From Thermococcus cleftensis (lineage in GTDB: Archaea; Methanobacteriota_B; Thermococci; Thermococcales; Thermococcaceae), in contig NC_018015.1 of the NCBI RefSeq assembly GCF_000265525.1, positions 1,090,322 to 1,154,321 on the forward strand: a DNA stretch of 64,000 bases, read 5' to 3'. How positions within the stretch are numbered: the stretch's first letter is position 1; every line of letters begins with the position of its first letter. Below are positions 16,316 through 24,158 of this stretch, piece by piece. The notes under the pieces were generated by a model, which was given only the letters and a program-made list of their open reading frames with translations, made no database searches and was not told the DNA's origin. Position numbers and translations under genes: made by a program.

Positions 16316-16818
16316 CTTCCCAGCCTCCTGGCCCACTTTTCGAAGGGACCTGAAACCGGCTCCGAGTTCTCCGGCCTCTCTAAGCCGGGAGGAATGTCAA
16401 TCCAGTGGACGTAGAGGGCCTTCTCCTTGGGGCATGCATCCACTGTGAGCGTTCCCGGCGTGAGGGTTATCGAGTTGCTCAGAATGGTGTACTGGGCGTC
16501 GTTCTCGAGGTCAACGGGGACTCTAACGATGCCCGGCCTTATCTTCCCGGTTATGACGAGCCAGGCAACGTGGAAGTTGGCCTTAACCATGCCCCAGAAG
16601 AGCGGCCCAACGCTGTAAACCGCGAACTCGAGCCACTTTATCGGGTTGAGAAAGCGCGTCGATTTCTCGCCGATTACGTCTTTCGTCGTGTAGGCAACTA
16701 CTCCGGCAAATATCAGTCCCGCTATCAGCTCCCCCGTGCTCCAGAGCAGTCCGTTAGTTCCAGCTGTCAAGACGAGCCACAGGAGGTACGCGAAGACGAA
16801 CGCGACCATGAAGGGCAA
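16312..16818 (-). CDS. mbhA: Membrane-bound hydrogenase subunit MbhA (MrpE-like)
   Basis: The first gene of the mbh operon: 168 residues, MrpE-like. N-terminal helices (MVAFVFAYLLWLVLTAG, LIAGLIFAGVVAYTT) are followed by the soluble MrpE part with NSITLTPGTLTVDACPKEKALYVHWIDIP, split at about 125-153. The TTG at 16818 is the preferred start because GGAGGTGGTAGC lies immediately upstream; an ATG nine bases later is possible but its ribosome binding site would be too far away. Expression is probably under SurR control (site at 16929). Confidence 0.93.
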   Translation of the reverse strand: MPFMVAFVFAYLLWLVLTAGTNGLLWSTGELIAGLIFAGVVAYTTKDVIGEKSTRFLNPIKWLEFAVYSVGPLFWGMVKANFHVAWLVITGKIRPGIVRVPVDLENDAQYTILSNSITLTPGTLTVDACPKEKALYVHWIDIPPGLERPENSEPVSGPFEKWARRLGR

Positions 16819-16875
16819 GCTACCACCTCCGCATTAACGCTTTTGTTTACTCTCGTTTTTGACTTCTCCTCTCGG

Positions 16876-16883
16876 CTTAAAAC
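16876..16883 (-). promoter_or_regulatory. TATA-like element of the mbh operon
   Basis: On the minus strand GTTTTAAG lies about 60 bases before the mbhA start codon and about 45 bases downstream of the SurR-like operator. A transcript start near 16855 would give a leader of roughly 35-40 bases that includes GGAGGTGG. No other TATA-like sequence in this spacer fits as well. Confidence 0.5.
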
Positions 16884-16928
16884 GGTTTTTCAAAGCTCAG
16901 TTTGCCAAAAAAAGGTAAGAAACACCTT

Positions 16929-16945
16929 GTTGTAAACCAAAGGTT
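16929..16945. promoter_or_regulatory. SurR-type operator upstream of mbh
   Basis: The plus strand reads GTT-GTA-AAC-CAAAG-GTT, an exact match to GTTn3AACn5GTT, the extended site of SurR, the sulfur-responsive regulator of Thermococcales that activates hydrogenase genes and loses DNA binding when sulfur oxidises its CxxC. It lies upstream of the mbh TATA box, an activator position. The same extended motif occurs exactly at 22523 and nearly so at 25412. Confidence 0.75.
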
Positions 16946-17014
16946 TAGGAGCATTCATGATCTAATCTATGCTGCAATGTACTTTAACGGTTTCGGCCAC
17001 AAAAAGAAGAAAAA

Positions 17015-17467
17015 CTAACGCTCCCGGGAAATGGCCTCCGTAACGCGTTTTCTCTTCTCCTCCCCTCCGTCGGGCCCGTAGTAGATGGCGTTAGCGGGGC
17101 ACATCTCGTGGCAGGCAGGTTTCAGTCCCTCCGCCCTCCTCTCTGCGCACATGTCGCACTTGCAGACGACCTTAACCACGGGTTCGTAGCTTATGGCCCC
17201 GAAGGGGCAGACCGAGAGGCACATTAAACAGCCTATGCATTTCTCATGGTTTATCACCACTGCCCCGTCTCTATCGCGGGTTATCGCGTTCACTGGACAG
17301 ACCGCCATGCAGGGGGCGTCGTCGCAGTGCCGGCAGTTTATTGGAACTCCCACCCCGTTGCTCGCGAAGACCACCCTTATGTTGGGCCTGCCGTCGTGAA
17401 TGAAGTCACACACCGCTTCGCAGGTCTCGCAGCCTATGCAGGTGTTGAAATCGACGAGGAGCTTCAT
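17015..17467 (-). CDS. Four-cluster ferredoxin-type subunit, HycB/HydN family
   Basis: A 150-residue electron-transfer protein with four [4Fe-4S] motifs: CIGCETCEAVCD, CRHCDDAPCMAVCP, CIGCLMCLSVCP, and a fourth made of CKCDMC with CHEMCP. This is the DMSO-reductase-type iron-sulfur subunit layout (HycB, FdhB, HydN). It probably moves electrons between the GltD-like flavoprotein and the formate dehydrogenase. The ATG at 17467 overlaps the upstream flavoprotein stop by 4 bases. It is the last gene of the fdh unit; the 200-base spacer after it carries the mbh promoter. Confidence 0.88.
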   Translation of the reverse strand: MKLLVDFNTCIGCETCEAVCDFIHDGRPNIRVVFASNGVGVPINCRHCDDAPCMAVCPVNAITRDRDGAVVINHEKCIGCLMCLSVCPFGAISYEPVVKVVCKCDMCAERRAEGLKPACHEMCPANAIYYGPDGGEEKRKRVTEAISRER

Positions 17468-18519
17468 GCCCTCACCCCCGTCAGCCAGAGGTGTATGTCC
17501 CGCCCGGCGTAGAGGCCGTCCTTTGTTGCCCTCCCAACGAGCGACGGGCCAAGAACTACATCGCCTGCCGCGAAGATACCTTCCCTGCTCGTCATGTGCC
17601 TCGAATCAACCACAATCCTGCCCTTCCTGTCGGTGGCGATGCCCTCGATGAAGGGTGGCGTCGGTGTCTGGCCTATCGCAAAGACGACGTAGTCCACCTC
17701 AACGGTGAACTCGCTTCCTTCAATCGGTATCGGCTTCCTCCTTCCGCTCGCGTCGGGTTCGCCGAGCCTGCACTTCTTCAGCTCTATTCCCTTCACTTTT
17801 CCGTTTTCGCCGATTATCCTCACCGGAACCGTCAGCTCGAGCCACTCAACGCCCTTCTCGCGGAGCAGGTTTATCTCGTAGCTTCCAGCTGGAGCCTCCC
17901 TTATCGTCCTGCGGTAGCTCATGTAGACCTTCTCCGCTCCCATAAGGAGGCTCTCCATGGCCGCGTCGCAGGCGGTATGCCCGGCTCCGATGACAATCAC
18001 CCGCTTGCCCTCTATTTCTGGAACCTCTTTCCAGTCCATGTGGCCGAGCTTGGCGCTCTTTATCCTGAAGAGGTACTCCAGGGCCTTGAAGACGCCTTCG
18101 AGCTCTATTCCCGGAATATCTGCCACCCAGGAGCGCCAGGTTCCCGTCGCTATCAGAACCGCGTCGAAGTCCCTTACTAGCTCCTCGAATGGAAGGGTTT
18201 TCTCGACGAACTCATCGCCCTCGTCACCTCTCTCCCCCGAGATTACCTTGACGCCCGTGTGGAACTTCACGCCCATTCTCTTCGCGAGGTCGAAGTAGCC
18301 GAGGCGGACCCTCTCGACCGGAATCCTGAAGTCCGGAATTGCGAAGAGCATTAAGCCCCCTGGCTCCGGCAGTTTGTCGTAGACGTGGACCTCATGCCCC
18401 TTGCAGGCCAAATAGCCGGCCGCGGCCAATCCCGCCGGTCCAGCGCCTATGATTGCCACCCTCTTTCCGGTCGGCTCCGGTCTCTCAAGGCAGTGGAAGG
18501 CGAAGTTCATGCCGTTCAT
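17464..18519 (-). CDS. GltD-like FAD/NAD(P) oxidoreductase of the fdh unit
   Basis: A 351-residue flavoprotein like the beta subunit of glutamate synthase. It has the FAD motif GAGPAGLAAAGYLA near 23-36, the linking segment YDKLPEPGGLMLFAIPDFRIP (about 47-67), the NAD(P) motif VIGAGHTACDAAMES near 180, and the C-terminal GIFAAGDVV FAD motif. It would exchange electrons between NAD(P)H and the iron-sulfur subunits encoded beside it. The ATG at 18519 overlaps the stop of the formate channel gene; the reading frame stays open upstream only because it runs antisense through that channel gene. Confidence 0.88.
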   Translation of the reverse strand: MNGMNFAFHCLERPEPTGKRVAIIGAGPAGLAAAGYLACKGHEVHVYDKLPEPGGLMLFAIPDFRIPVERVRLGYFDLAKRMGVKFHTGVKVISGERGDEGDEFVEKTLPFEELVRDFDAVLIATGTWRSWVADIPGIELEGVFKALEYLFRIKSAKLGHMDWKEVPEIEGKRVIVIGAGHTACDAAMESLLMGAEKVYMSYRRTIREAPAGSYEINLLREKGVEWLELTVPVRIIGENGKVKGIELKKCRLGEPDASGRRKPIPIEGSEFTVEVDYVVFAIGQTPTPPFIEGIATDRKGRIVVDSRHMTSREGIFAAGDVVLGPSLVGRATKDGLYAGRDIHLWLTGVRA

Positions 18520-19505
18520 TTTTCCACCCCCGGCTTGGCGATTTTGGCCAGGGCGAAGGTTCCGGCTATGTAGTAGGCGCTGAGGACGAGCGGGAAGGCG
18601 TAGAGGTTCCCCTTGAGGACCGTCGCTATCCCGGCCGGAATGAGGGTCGCGGTAACCCAGAACGCTATGAAGACTGCCGTGAAGTCCACTATTTCCTTTG
18701 CGAGCCTCTTCGCGGTCAGCTCCGGGTGGCTGAGGTACCAGTAGTAGAAGCTGACGAAGAGGAAGCCGCCTATGGCGTTTCCGAGCGTCACCGGAATCAG
18801 GTTGTGGAAGAAGTTTGCCCAGTTTATTGCCCCGTCGCTGAGGAATATTCCAGCTGGAATCGCCCACATGTTGGCTATGGCGTGCTCGAAGCCTATCGCC
18901 ACGAAGGCGAATATCGGGAACCATATCGCCAGTATCTTGCCTGCACCGTCCTGGACCCTCGCGGACTGCCAGATTGCAACGTTCACGAGCCAGTTACAGC
19001 CTATTCCGAGGAAGAGCAGAGCCATGAAGTCCTTCGAGACCTTACCTTGGGCTATCGCTACTATCGTGCTCCCGAAGGTGTTCGGGTCGCCGACGTGGCC
19101 GAAGAGCCCGGTAAGCTGAACTGCCAGGAGCGCTATGAAGACCGAGCCTATGAAGTTGCCGCCGTAGCTCCCGAACCAGTTGTAGAGGACGCACCTGAAG
19201 TCCGCGTAGCCCTTGGCCTTGGCCGAGCTCAGGAACTGGACGTTCCCGGTCCAGAGGTCAGCTCCAGCTAGGATTACCGCTATGAGTCCGACTGGGAAGA
19301 CCGCACCGAGGAGAAGCTTGAAGGCCGAGGGGTTGTCGTGGAAGCCCGTCGCCGCGATAACCGCTAAGACGAAGCCGAAGGCTATGTAAGCTCCGGCCAT
19401 GAAACCGGCGAAGAGCAGCCTTCCCGGCGTTGTCCTAAACTTCGGGGTGGCCTTCCTCGCTATCCCCTCGAAGGTCGAATCAACTCCATAGAGCACCTCG
19501 CTCAT
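18516..19505 (-). CDS. Formate/nitrite transporter family channel
   Basis: A 329-residue membrane protein of the FNT family with six main helices. Landmarks: RLLFAGFMAGAYIAFGFVLA near 30-48, GAVFPVGLIAVILAGADLWTGN, and a central VSKDFMALLFLGIGCNWLVN that contains the selectivity-filter region. In this operon it is expected to import or export formate. A C-terminal extension adds further helices compared with a typical FocA of about 285 residues. ATG 19505 follows GGGAGGGATTGGA and overlaps the upstream gene by 4 bases. Confidence 0.88.
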   Translation of the reverse strand: MSEVLYGVDSTFEGIARKATPKFRTTPGRLLFAGFMAGAYIAFGFVLAVIAATGFHDNPSAFKLLLGAVFPVGLIAVILAGADLWTGNVQFLSSAKAKGYADFRCVLYNWFGSYGGNFIGSVFIALLAVQLTGLFGHVGDPNTFGSTIVAIAQGKVSKDFMALLFLGIGCNWLVNVAIWQSARVQDGAGKILAIWFPIFAFVAIGFEHAIANMWAIPAGIFLSDGAINWANFFHNLIPVTLGNAIGGFLFVSFYYWYLSHPELTAKRLAKEIVDFTAVFIAFWVTATLIPAGIATVLKGNLYAFPLVLSAYYIAGTFALAKIAKPGVEK

Positions 19506-19873
19506 TCCAATCCCTCCCCAATCTTTTGGGCTGATTTGAGCCGTCTGCAGGTTGAGCAGAGGAAAAGGTCGAAATGGCCCATCTTCCGGCCCCATTCGAC
19601 CTCCTTGAGGGTGAACTCCGTCAGCTTTCCGCAGTTCTCACAGCGGGCGAGCTCGAAGGTGGCCGAGCTTTCTCCGCTCTCGTGGTTGGGCACGCCCCTG
19701 ACGGCGTTCACCGGGCAGGCCTCGACGCAGAGCAGGTCGCCGTCGCAGAGCCTCGGCTCGAAGGTTATCGTCCGCCTGCCGTTTTCGTCACGGTAGCTCA
19801 AAGCCCCGCCCCTGCAGACCCTCACGCAGGCCCCACAGCCTATGCACCTCTCCCAGTCAAAGGCCGGGCGCAT
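19502..19873 (-). CDS. Two-cluster ferredoxin with extra zinc-like Cys motif
   Basis: A 123-residue electron carrier. Its ferredoxin part has CIGCGACVRVC near 15-25, paired with a second, incomplete motif (CDGDLLCVEACP), so one of the two clusters may be unusual. The C-terminal half has CENCGK and CSTCRR, which look like a zinc ribbon or an added redox centre. It lies between the FdhB-like subunit and the formate channel, overlapping the former by 17 bases. Its specific role in formate oxidation is inferred from position only. Confidence 0.8.
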   Translation of the reverse strand: MRPAFDWERCIGCGACVRVCRGGALSYRDENGRRTITFEPRLCDGDLLCVEACPVNAVRGVPNHESGESSATFELARCENCGKLTEFTLKEVEWGRKMGHFDLFLCSTCRRLKSAQKIGEGLE

Positions 19874-20327
19874 TTTCAGCCCTCCTGAGGGCGAGCCTTT
19901 CGGCGTAGGCTTTTCTTCTGCTCATTGAGAACTCACTTGGCTCCTCGTAGGTCAGCGCGCCTGTTGGACACGTCTGGACGCAGAGGGGGAGCTTTCCTTC
20001 AGCCCTCCTGTCCGGGCAGAGGTCGCACTTGACCATGATTTTTCCGGCTATCTCCGGGATTCCGAAGGGACAGGCTAGGACGCACATGTTGCAGCCTATG
20101 CACTTCTTCACATCAACGAGGACCGCCCCGTCCCCGTCCCTGAAGAGCGCCCCCGTCGGGCAGGCCTCTACGCAGGGAGCCCTCTCGCAGTGACGGCAGT
20201 TGAGGGGAACGGCGGAAGTTTCGAACTCGAAGACGGTGATGAAGCTCCGTCCGTGCTCCCTCTCACAGGCCACCTCGCAGGCCCTGCAGGCTATGCACTT
20301 GCCCGGGTCGATGAGGATTCCGCTCAT
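19857..20327 (-). CDS. Formate dehydrogenase iron-sulfur subunit (FdhB/HydN-like)
   Basis: A 156-residue protein with four [4Fe-4S] motifs: CIACRACEVACE, CRHCERAPCVEACP, CIGCNMCVLACP and CDLCPDRRAEGKLPLCVQTC (the last two Cys pairs about 16 residues apart). It is the likely direct electron acceptor of FdhA, because its ATG at 20327 overlaps the fdhA stop as ATGA. It is paralogous to the subunit at 17015, so the complex may carry two such proteins. Confidence 0.9.
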   Translation of the reverse strand: MSGILIDPGKCIACRACEVACEREHGRSFITVFEFETSAVPLNCRHCERAPCVEACPTGALFRDGDGAVLVDVKKCIGCNMCVLACPFGIPEIAGKIMVKCDLCPDRRAEGKLPLCVQTCPTGALTYEEPSEFSMSRRKAYAERLALRRAENAPGL

Positions 20328-22426
20328 GCGACCACCCCCATCTCCCTCAGCTCGTCGAGTAGCTTTCTCGCCTCGGCCTCGCTAACGGGTCTCACCCTGC
20401 AGGCACAGGCTTTCGTGTCCGGAATCTTCGAGACAGGGTCTATGGCGTCGTTTGTGAGGACGTTGGCACCCCAGTGCCATGGAATGGCAACGACGCCCCT
20501 CTTGACGGCCTTCGTAACCTTCGCCCTGACAGGGTACCTCCCGCGTCTCGTCTCGACGACGGCCCATTCCCCGTCCTTTAGCTTGAAGCGCTCCGCGTCG
20601 TCCGGGTGAACTTCGAGGAACGGCTCCCTCCAGCGCTTCCTCAGAAGCTCGCTCCTCCCCGTCATCGTCAGCGTGTGGAAGTGTCCCACGTAGCGCATCG
20701 TCGTCAGAATCAGCGGGTAGTCCTTGTCTGGTATCTCCGCCGGTCCACTGTGCTCCACGGAAGCCAGATGGGCTTTACCGTCTGGGGTAAGGAACCTCTC
20801 GGTGTAGAGTAGCGGTGTTCCCGGGTGGTCTTCGCTCGGACACGGCCAGTGGATTCCGGCAAGGTTCTCCTTGAGCCTCTCCGGCGTTATGCCCCTGTAC
20901 TGGGGCGTGCAGGCGTTTATCTCCCTAAGTATCTCCTCCGGCGAGCGGTAGTTGAAGCCCCTTGCCCCGCTTCCGGTGAATCCGATGGCCTTCCCGATTT
21001 CGCTCACTATCCACCAGTCGGGCCTGGCCTCCCCCGGCGGATTCAGCGCTTTGAAGCTCCACTGCACGCGCCTCTCGGTGTTGGTGAGCGAGCCCTCGTT
21101 TTCGAGCATCGAAGTCGCCGGAAGAACGATGTCCGCCAATCTCGCGGTTTCCGTCGGGAAGATGTCCTGAACGACGAGGAACTCAAGCTTTCTGAGCGCT
21201 CTGATAGCCCTTTTTGAGTTGGCCTCGCTTATGGCCGGGTTCTCTCCCATTATGTAGTATGCCTTCACCCTGCCCTTCTCGGCCTCGTGGGTTGCCTCGA
21301 TCGTCGTCAGGCCGACCTCACCGCTCAGCTCCGCTCCCCAGAACTCCTCGAAGAACCTCCTCTTCTCGGGGTCGGTTACCGCCTGGTAGCCAGGGAAGAC
21401 GTTCGGCAGAACGCCGAGGTCGCAGGCACCCTGGACGTTGTTCTGGCCCCTCATTGGAGATGCCCCGTTTCCGGGCCTTCCTATGTGGCCGGTGATGGCT
21501 ATGAGCGTCGCGACGGCTCTAACGTTGTCGTAGCCGTGAACCGACTGCGTTAATCCCATTGCCCAGGTGATGACGGCGTTTTCAGCCCTGGCAAACGTTA
21601 CAGCGGCTTCCTCTATGAGTTCAGCCGGAACGCCAGTTATCTCCTCGACCCTCTCAGGCGTGTACTTCTCAACGGTCCTCTTGAGCTCTGAGAAGCCGAC
21701 CGTTCTCTTCTCAACGAACTCCCTGTCGTAGAGGCCGTGCTTGATTATCACGTGCATTATTCCGTTGGCGAGGGCTATGTCCGTTCCCGGATAAAGCTGA
21801 AGGAACAGGTCGGAGAACCACGCCGTTCTGGTGAACCTTGGATCAACGACGATTACCTTCGCGCCCCGCTCCTTTGCCTTGATGACGTAGCGGAAGCCGA
21901 CCGGGTGGGTTTCAGCGTAGTTGTGTCCCCAGATCATTATCACGTCCGCCATCTCGATGTCCCGGTAGGTGTTGGTCATGGCTCCGGCCCCAAAGACGGC
22001 CTTCAGGCCGGCGACGGTCGAGGAGTGGCAGAGCCTTGCGCAGTGGTCGATGTTGTTGGTGCCCAGCATTCTGGCGAGCTTCTGAATCAGGTAGTTGGGC
22101 TCGTTGAAGGTCTTCGCCGAGCCGAAGAACATGAGCTGCCTTGGGTCGTCCTTAGCTATCTCCCTCAGCCTCTCGGCGACTTCCTTTATCGCTTCTCCCC
22201 AGCTCACCTCGACGAACTTACCTTCCTCCTTCGCCTTCAGCGGTTTCCTGAGCCTGTCCTTCGAGAGCAGGTCGAGAACCGCGTTTCCCTTCGGACAGAG
22301 CCTCCCGTTCTCGTTGGGAATCCCCGGAATATCGTCGGCGTACTCAAGCCTGTAACCGCTCGGGGTTCTCTCGATGTACAGCCGGCACCCCACCCCGCAG
22401 TAGGGGCAGACGACGGGAACCTTCAA
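20324..22426 (-). CDS. fdhA: Formate dehydrogenase catalytic subunit, Mo/W-bis-PGD type
   Basis: This 700-residue molybdopterin oxidoreductase oxidises formate to CO2 (or the reverse). An N-terminal [4Fe-4S] site is formed by C7, C10, C14 and C44 (CPYCGVGC, RLCPKGN). The active-site metal ligand is C133 in HCARLCHSSTVAG, at the position of selenocysteine in E. coli FdhF, so this is the cysteine form. The next residue is the conserved histidine. The C-terminal cofactor domain has HPDDAERFKLKDGEWAVVET. The TTG at 22426 is preferred because GGGGGTGGAAGC precedes it, giving a start MKVPVVCPYCG; ATG 22462 is an alternative with no ribosome binding site. Confidence 0.94.
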   Translation of the reverse strand: MKVPVVCPYCGVGCRLYIERTPSGYRLEYADDIPGIPNENGRLCPKGNAVLDLLSKDRLRKPLKAKEEGKFVEVSWGEAIKEVAERLREIAKDDPRQLMFFGSAKTFNEPNYLIQKLARMLGTNNIDHCARLCHSSTVAGLKAVFGAGAMTNTYRDIEMADVIMIWGHNYAETHPVGFRYVIKAKERGAKVIVVDPRFTRTAWFSDLFLQLYPGTDIALANGIMHVIIKHGLYDREFVEKRTVGFSELKRTVEKYTPERVEEITGVPAELIEEAAVTFARAENAVITWAMGLTQSVHGYDNVRAVATLIAITGHIGRPGNGASPMRGQNNVQGACDLGVLPNVFPGYQAVTDPEKRRFFEEFWGAELSGEVGLTTIEATHEAEKGRVKAYYIMGENPAISEANSKRAIRALRKLEFLVVQDIFPTETARLADIVLPATSMLENEGSLTNTERRVQWSFKALNPPGEARPDWWIVSEIGKAIGFTGSGARGFNYRSPEEILREINACTPQYRGITPERLKENLAGIHWPCPSEDHPGTPLLYTERFLTPDGKAHLASVEHSGPAEIPDKDYPLILTTMRYVGHFHTLTMTGRSELLRKRWREPFLEVHPDDAERFKLKDGEWAVVETRRGRYPVRAKVTKAVKRGVVAIPWHWGANVLTNDAIDPVSKIPDTKACACRVRPVSEAEARKLLDELREMGVVA

Positions 22427-22494
22427 GCTTCCACCCCCATGAACACATATGTCCACATGCACATTTTTGTCCCCTCGATTGAAACTTGAATCTG

Positions 22495-22539
22495 GGATTT
22501 AAAACGCTTTTCTAAATGCCCAGTTCCAAACAAAAGGTT
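22495..22539 (-). promoter_or_regulatory. fdhA promoter with SurR-type operator
   Basis: At 22523-22539 the plus strand reads GTT-CCA-AAC-AAAAG-GTT, a second exact match to the extended SurR site GTTn3AACn5GTT. About 15 bases downstream in the direction of fdhA, the minus strand has GTTTTAAATCCC (about 22497-22508) as a TATA-like element. A transcript start near 22475 agrees with the TTG start at 22426. The operator therefore occupies an activator position just upstream of BRE/TATA, and fdhA can be transcribed independently of frhAGB. Confidence 0.72.
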
Positions 22540-22645
22540 TTATATGGCCTTCTTTTCGGAAAAGGAGTCCTGAAAAAGCTTTTTTGTATTCCCTTTTGAG
22601 GATATAAAACAAAAGCGTTTAACAAAGTGGCAGAAAAATAAAGGC

Positions 22646-23476
22646 TCACAGGAGCTGGGCCATGTTCCTCTGGGCCCTCGCGAGCTTCTCCCTCGCCCCC
22701 TTGAGAACCTCGCCGAGGACGTGGGAGCCGTCGCGTAGCTCGAGGTAGCCATCATTCTCAGCTCCTCTAACGAGCTCCTCCCCGCGCTGGTTTCTCGTTA
22801 TGATGACAGTCCAGCCGGGTTCGCTCTCGACGAAGCCAGCAGAGATATCGCTCCACACGCCGGTGTAGTCGGAGCAGACCAGACAGCCAGTCTGGAGGTA
22901 GGAGAAGGCCTCCCTAAGTGGTATCGTGAGGACCCCGCTCTCCCTGTGGATTTCGAGGAAGTCCCTTGTGAGCTTTATGTCTACTATCTCCTCCGCCCTG
23001 ACCCCGTACTTAACGCGCAGGTAGTTGAGGAAGGCCTCGAAAGCGAAGGTGCCCATGCAGAAGAGACTCACGATGTAGCGAATCCTGTTCCCGAAGTCTG
23101 CCTCGAGTATCGGGAAGTCCCTCATCTGGCCGAAGAACTGGGCCTGGCAGGGCAGGCAGACGACTGCAACCTTCTTTAAGTCCTCTTCCTCTATTTTCGC
23201 CTTTATTCTCGCGGCAAAGGGTACGATGCTCCAGCGATTCCCTGCCGTCTCGAGGAGCTCCTCCTTCGTTCTCGCGACCACAGCTTCGCCCTCAAGTCCC
23301 TTGGTTCTCTTCGAGGTGACGATGCCGTCTATCAGGCCCTTCTCCAGGGCGTAGGTCAGCATTGCGGTAACAGCGCCTCCGCTGGCAACTTTCCTTCTCA
23401 GTATCTCCTTGTCGGTTCCCCTACCGAGGTAGACGGCCCTAATCTGGCCGAGCAGGCTTTCTCCAAACGGCATCAT
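22646..23476 (-). CDS. frhB: FrhB-like hydrogenase beta subunit
   Basis: A 276-residue iron-sulfur flavoprotein of the coenzyme F420 hydrogenase/dehydrogenase beta family. Conserved features are RRKVASGGAVTAMLTYALEKG near 26-46, a cysteine motif VVCLPCQAQFFGQ, LFCMGTFAFEAF, and GCLVCSDYTGVWSDIS. Thermococcales lack F420-dependent methanogenesis, so the partner is probably a flavin or disulfide system; in T. onnurineus the homologous complex was reported to donate electrons to thioredoxin reductase and to work with Fdh. ATG 23476 overlaps the frhG stop by 4 bases. Confidence 0.9.
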   Translation of the reverse strand: MMPFGESLLGQIRAVYLGRGTDKEILRRKVASGGAVTAMLTYALEKGLIDGIVTSKRTKGLEGEAVVARTKEELLETAGNRWSIVPFAARIKAKIEEEDLKKVAVVCLPCQAQFFGQMRDFPILEADFGNRIRYIVSLFCMGTFAFEAFLNYLRVKYGVRAEEIVDIKLTRDFLEIHRESGVLTIPLREAFSYLQTGCLVCSDYTGVWSDISAGFVESEPGWTVIITRNQRGEELVRGAENDGYLELRDGSHVLGEVLKGAREKLARAQRNMAQLL

Positions 23477-24153
23477 GACTTAACACCCCCGAGGCAGATT
23501 ATCTGGCTCGCGCGCGGACAGCGGATGTAGCAGGTTCCGCACCTGATGCACCTCTCCTGGGCCAGGGTAGGCCTCTTGTCTATGAGCTTGATGGCCCCAG
23601 TTGGGCAGGACAGCTCGCAGGCACCGCAGCCTATGCAGAGGCCAGTCAGGACGATGTCGTCTATGAGGTCGAACCCGCTGAGCTTCTTGACCTGGGCCGT
23701 CACCTTGAAGAGCCTAAGCCTCGTCTCGTTGCCGGCTGTGAAGTACTTGAAGAAGGACTGGAGCATCTGGGGCGTTGGTGGACAGCCGGGTATCGAGTAA
23801 TCAACCTCAATTACGCTGTTTATCGGCTGGAAGTTCCTGTGGTCCGGCCTCGGCGCTTGGCCTCCCCGGCAGAAGCGCAGTATCCCGCCTAGGGCCGAGC
23901 ACGAGCCGAAGGCGACAACAACCTTCGCCTTCTCCCTCACCTCCTTCAGCTCCTCGATGACCCTCGGCTCGTTCATGCAGACCCCGCCGGTTACGAGAGC
24001 CACATCGTACTCGTCGTACTTGTAACCCCCGTTGCGGAGGTATGAGATGTCGAGTTCTACGCTCTCCATGAGCTTCGGATACGCCCTGATTATGCTGACG
24101 TTACAGCCCTCGCAACCGCCTATATCAACGTGGAGGACCTTGAGCTTCTCCAT
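23473..24153 (-). CDS. frhG: FrhG-like [NiFe] hydrogenase small subunit with ferredoxin domain
   Basis: A 226-residue protein. Its hydrogenase small-subunit domain has GGCEGCNVS near 12-20, FGSCSALGG, and YSIPGCPPTPQ for the proximal cluster. A C-terminal ferredoxin domain adds two clusters: CIGCGACELSCPTGA and CIRCGTCYIRCPR. Electrons would pass from the NiFe site in FrhA to FrhB. The ATG at 24153 follows GGGGTGATTGGT; the GTG at 24162 falls inside the ribosome binding site. The frhA stop is just upstream. Confidence 0.92.
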   Translation of the reverse strand: MEKLKVLHVDIGGCEGCNVSIIRAYPKLMESVELDISYLRNGGYKYDEYDVALVTGGVCMNEPRVIEELKEVREKAKVVVAFGSCSALGGILRFCRGGQAPRPDHRNFQPINSVIEVDYSIPGCPPTPQMLQSFFKYFTAGNETRLRLFKVTAQVKKLSGFDLIDDIVLTGLCIGCGACELSCPTGAIKLIDKRPTLAQERCIRCGTCYIRCPRASQIICLGGVKS

Positions 24154-24158
24154 ACCAA

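Noticed and set aside
16880-16920. GTTTGCCAAA as an extra SurR site at mbh
   Set aside because: It keeps only one GTT half-site without the AAC at the proper distance; similar GTTTGCC near 25468 is also only a half-site.
20324-22426. Selenocysteine in FdhA
   Set aside because: The codon for residue 133 is an ordinary cysteine codon, and no in-frame TGA is present.
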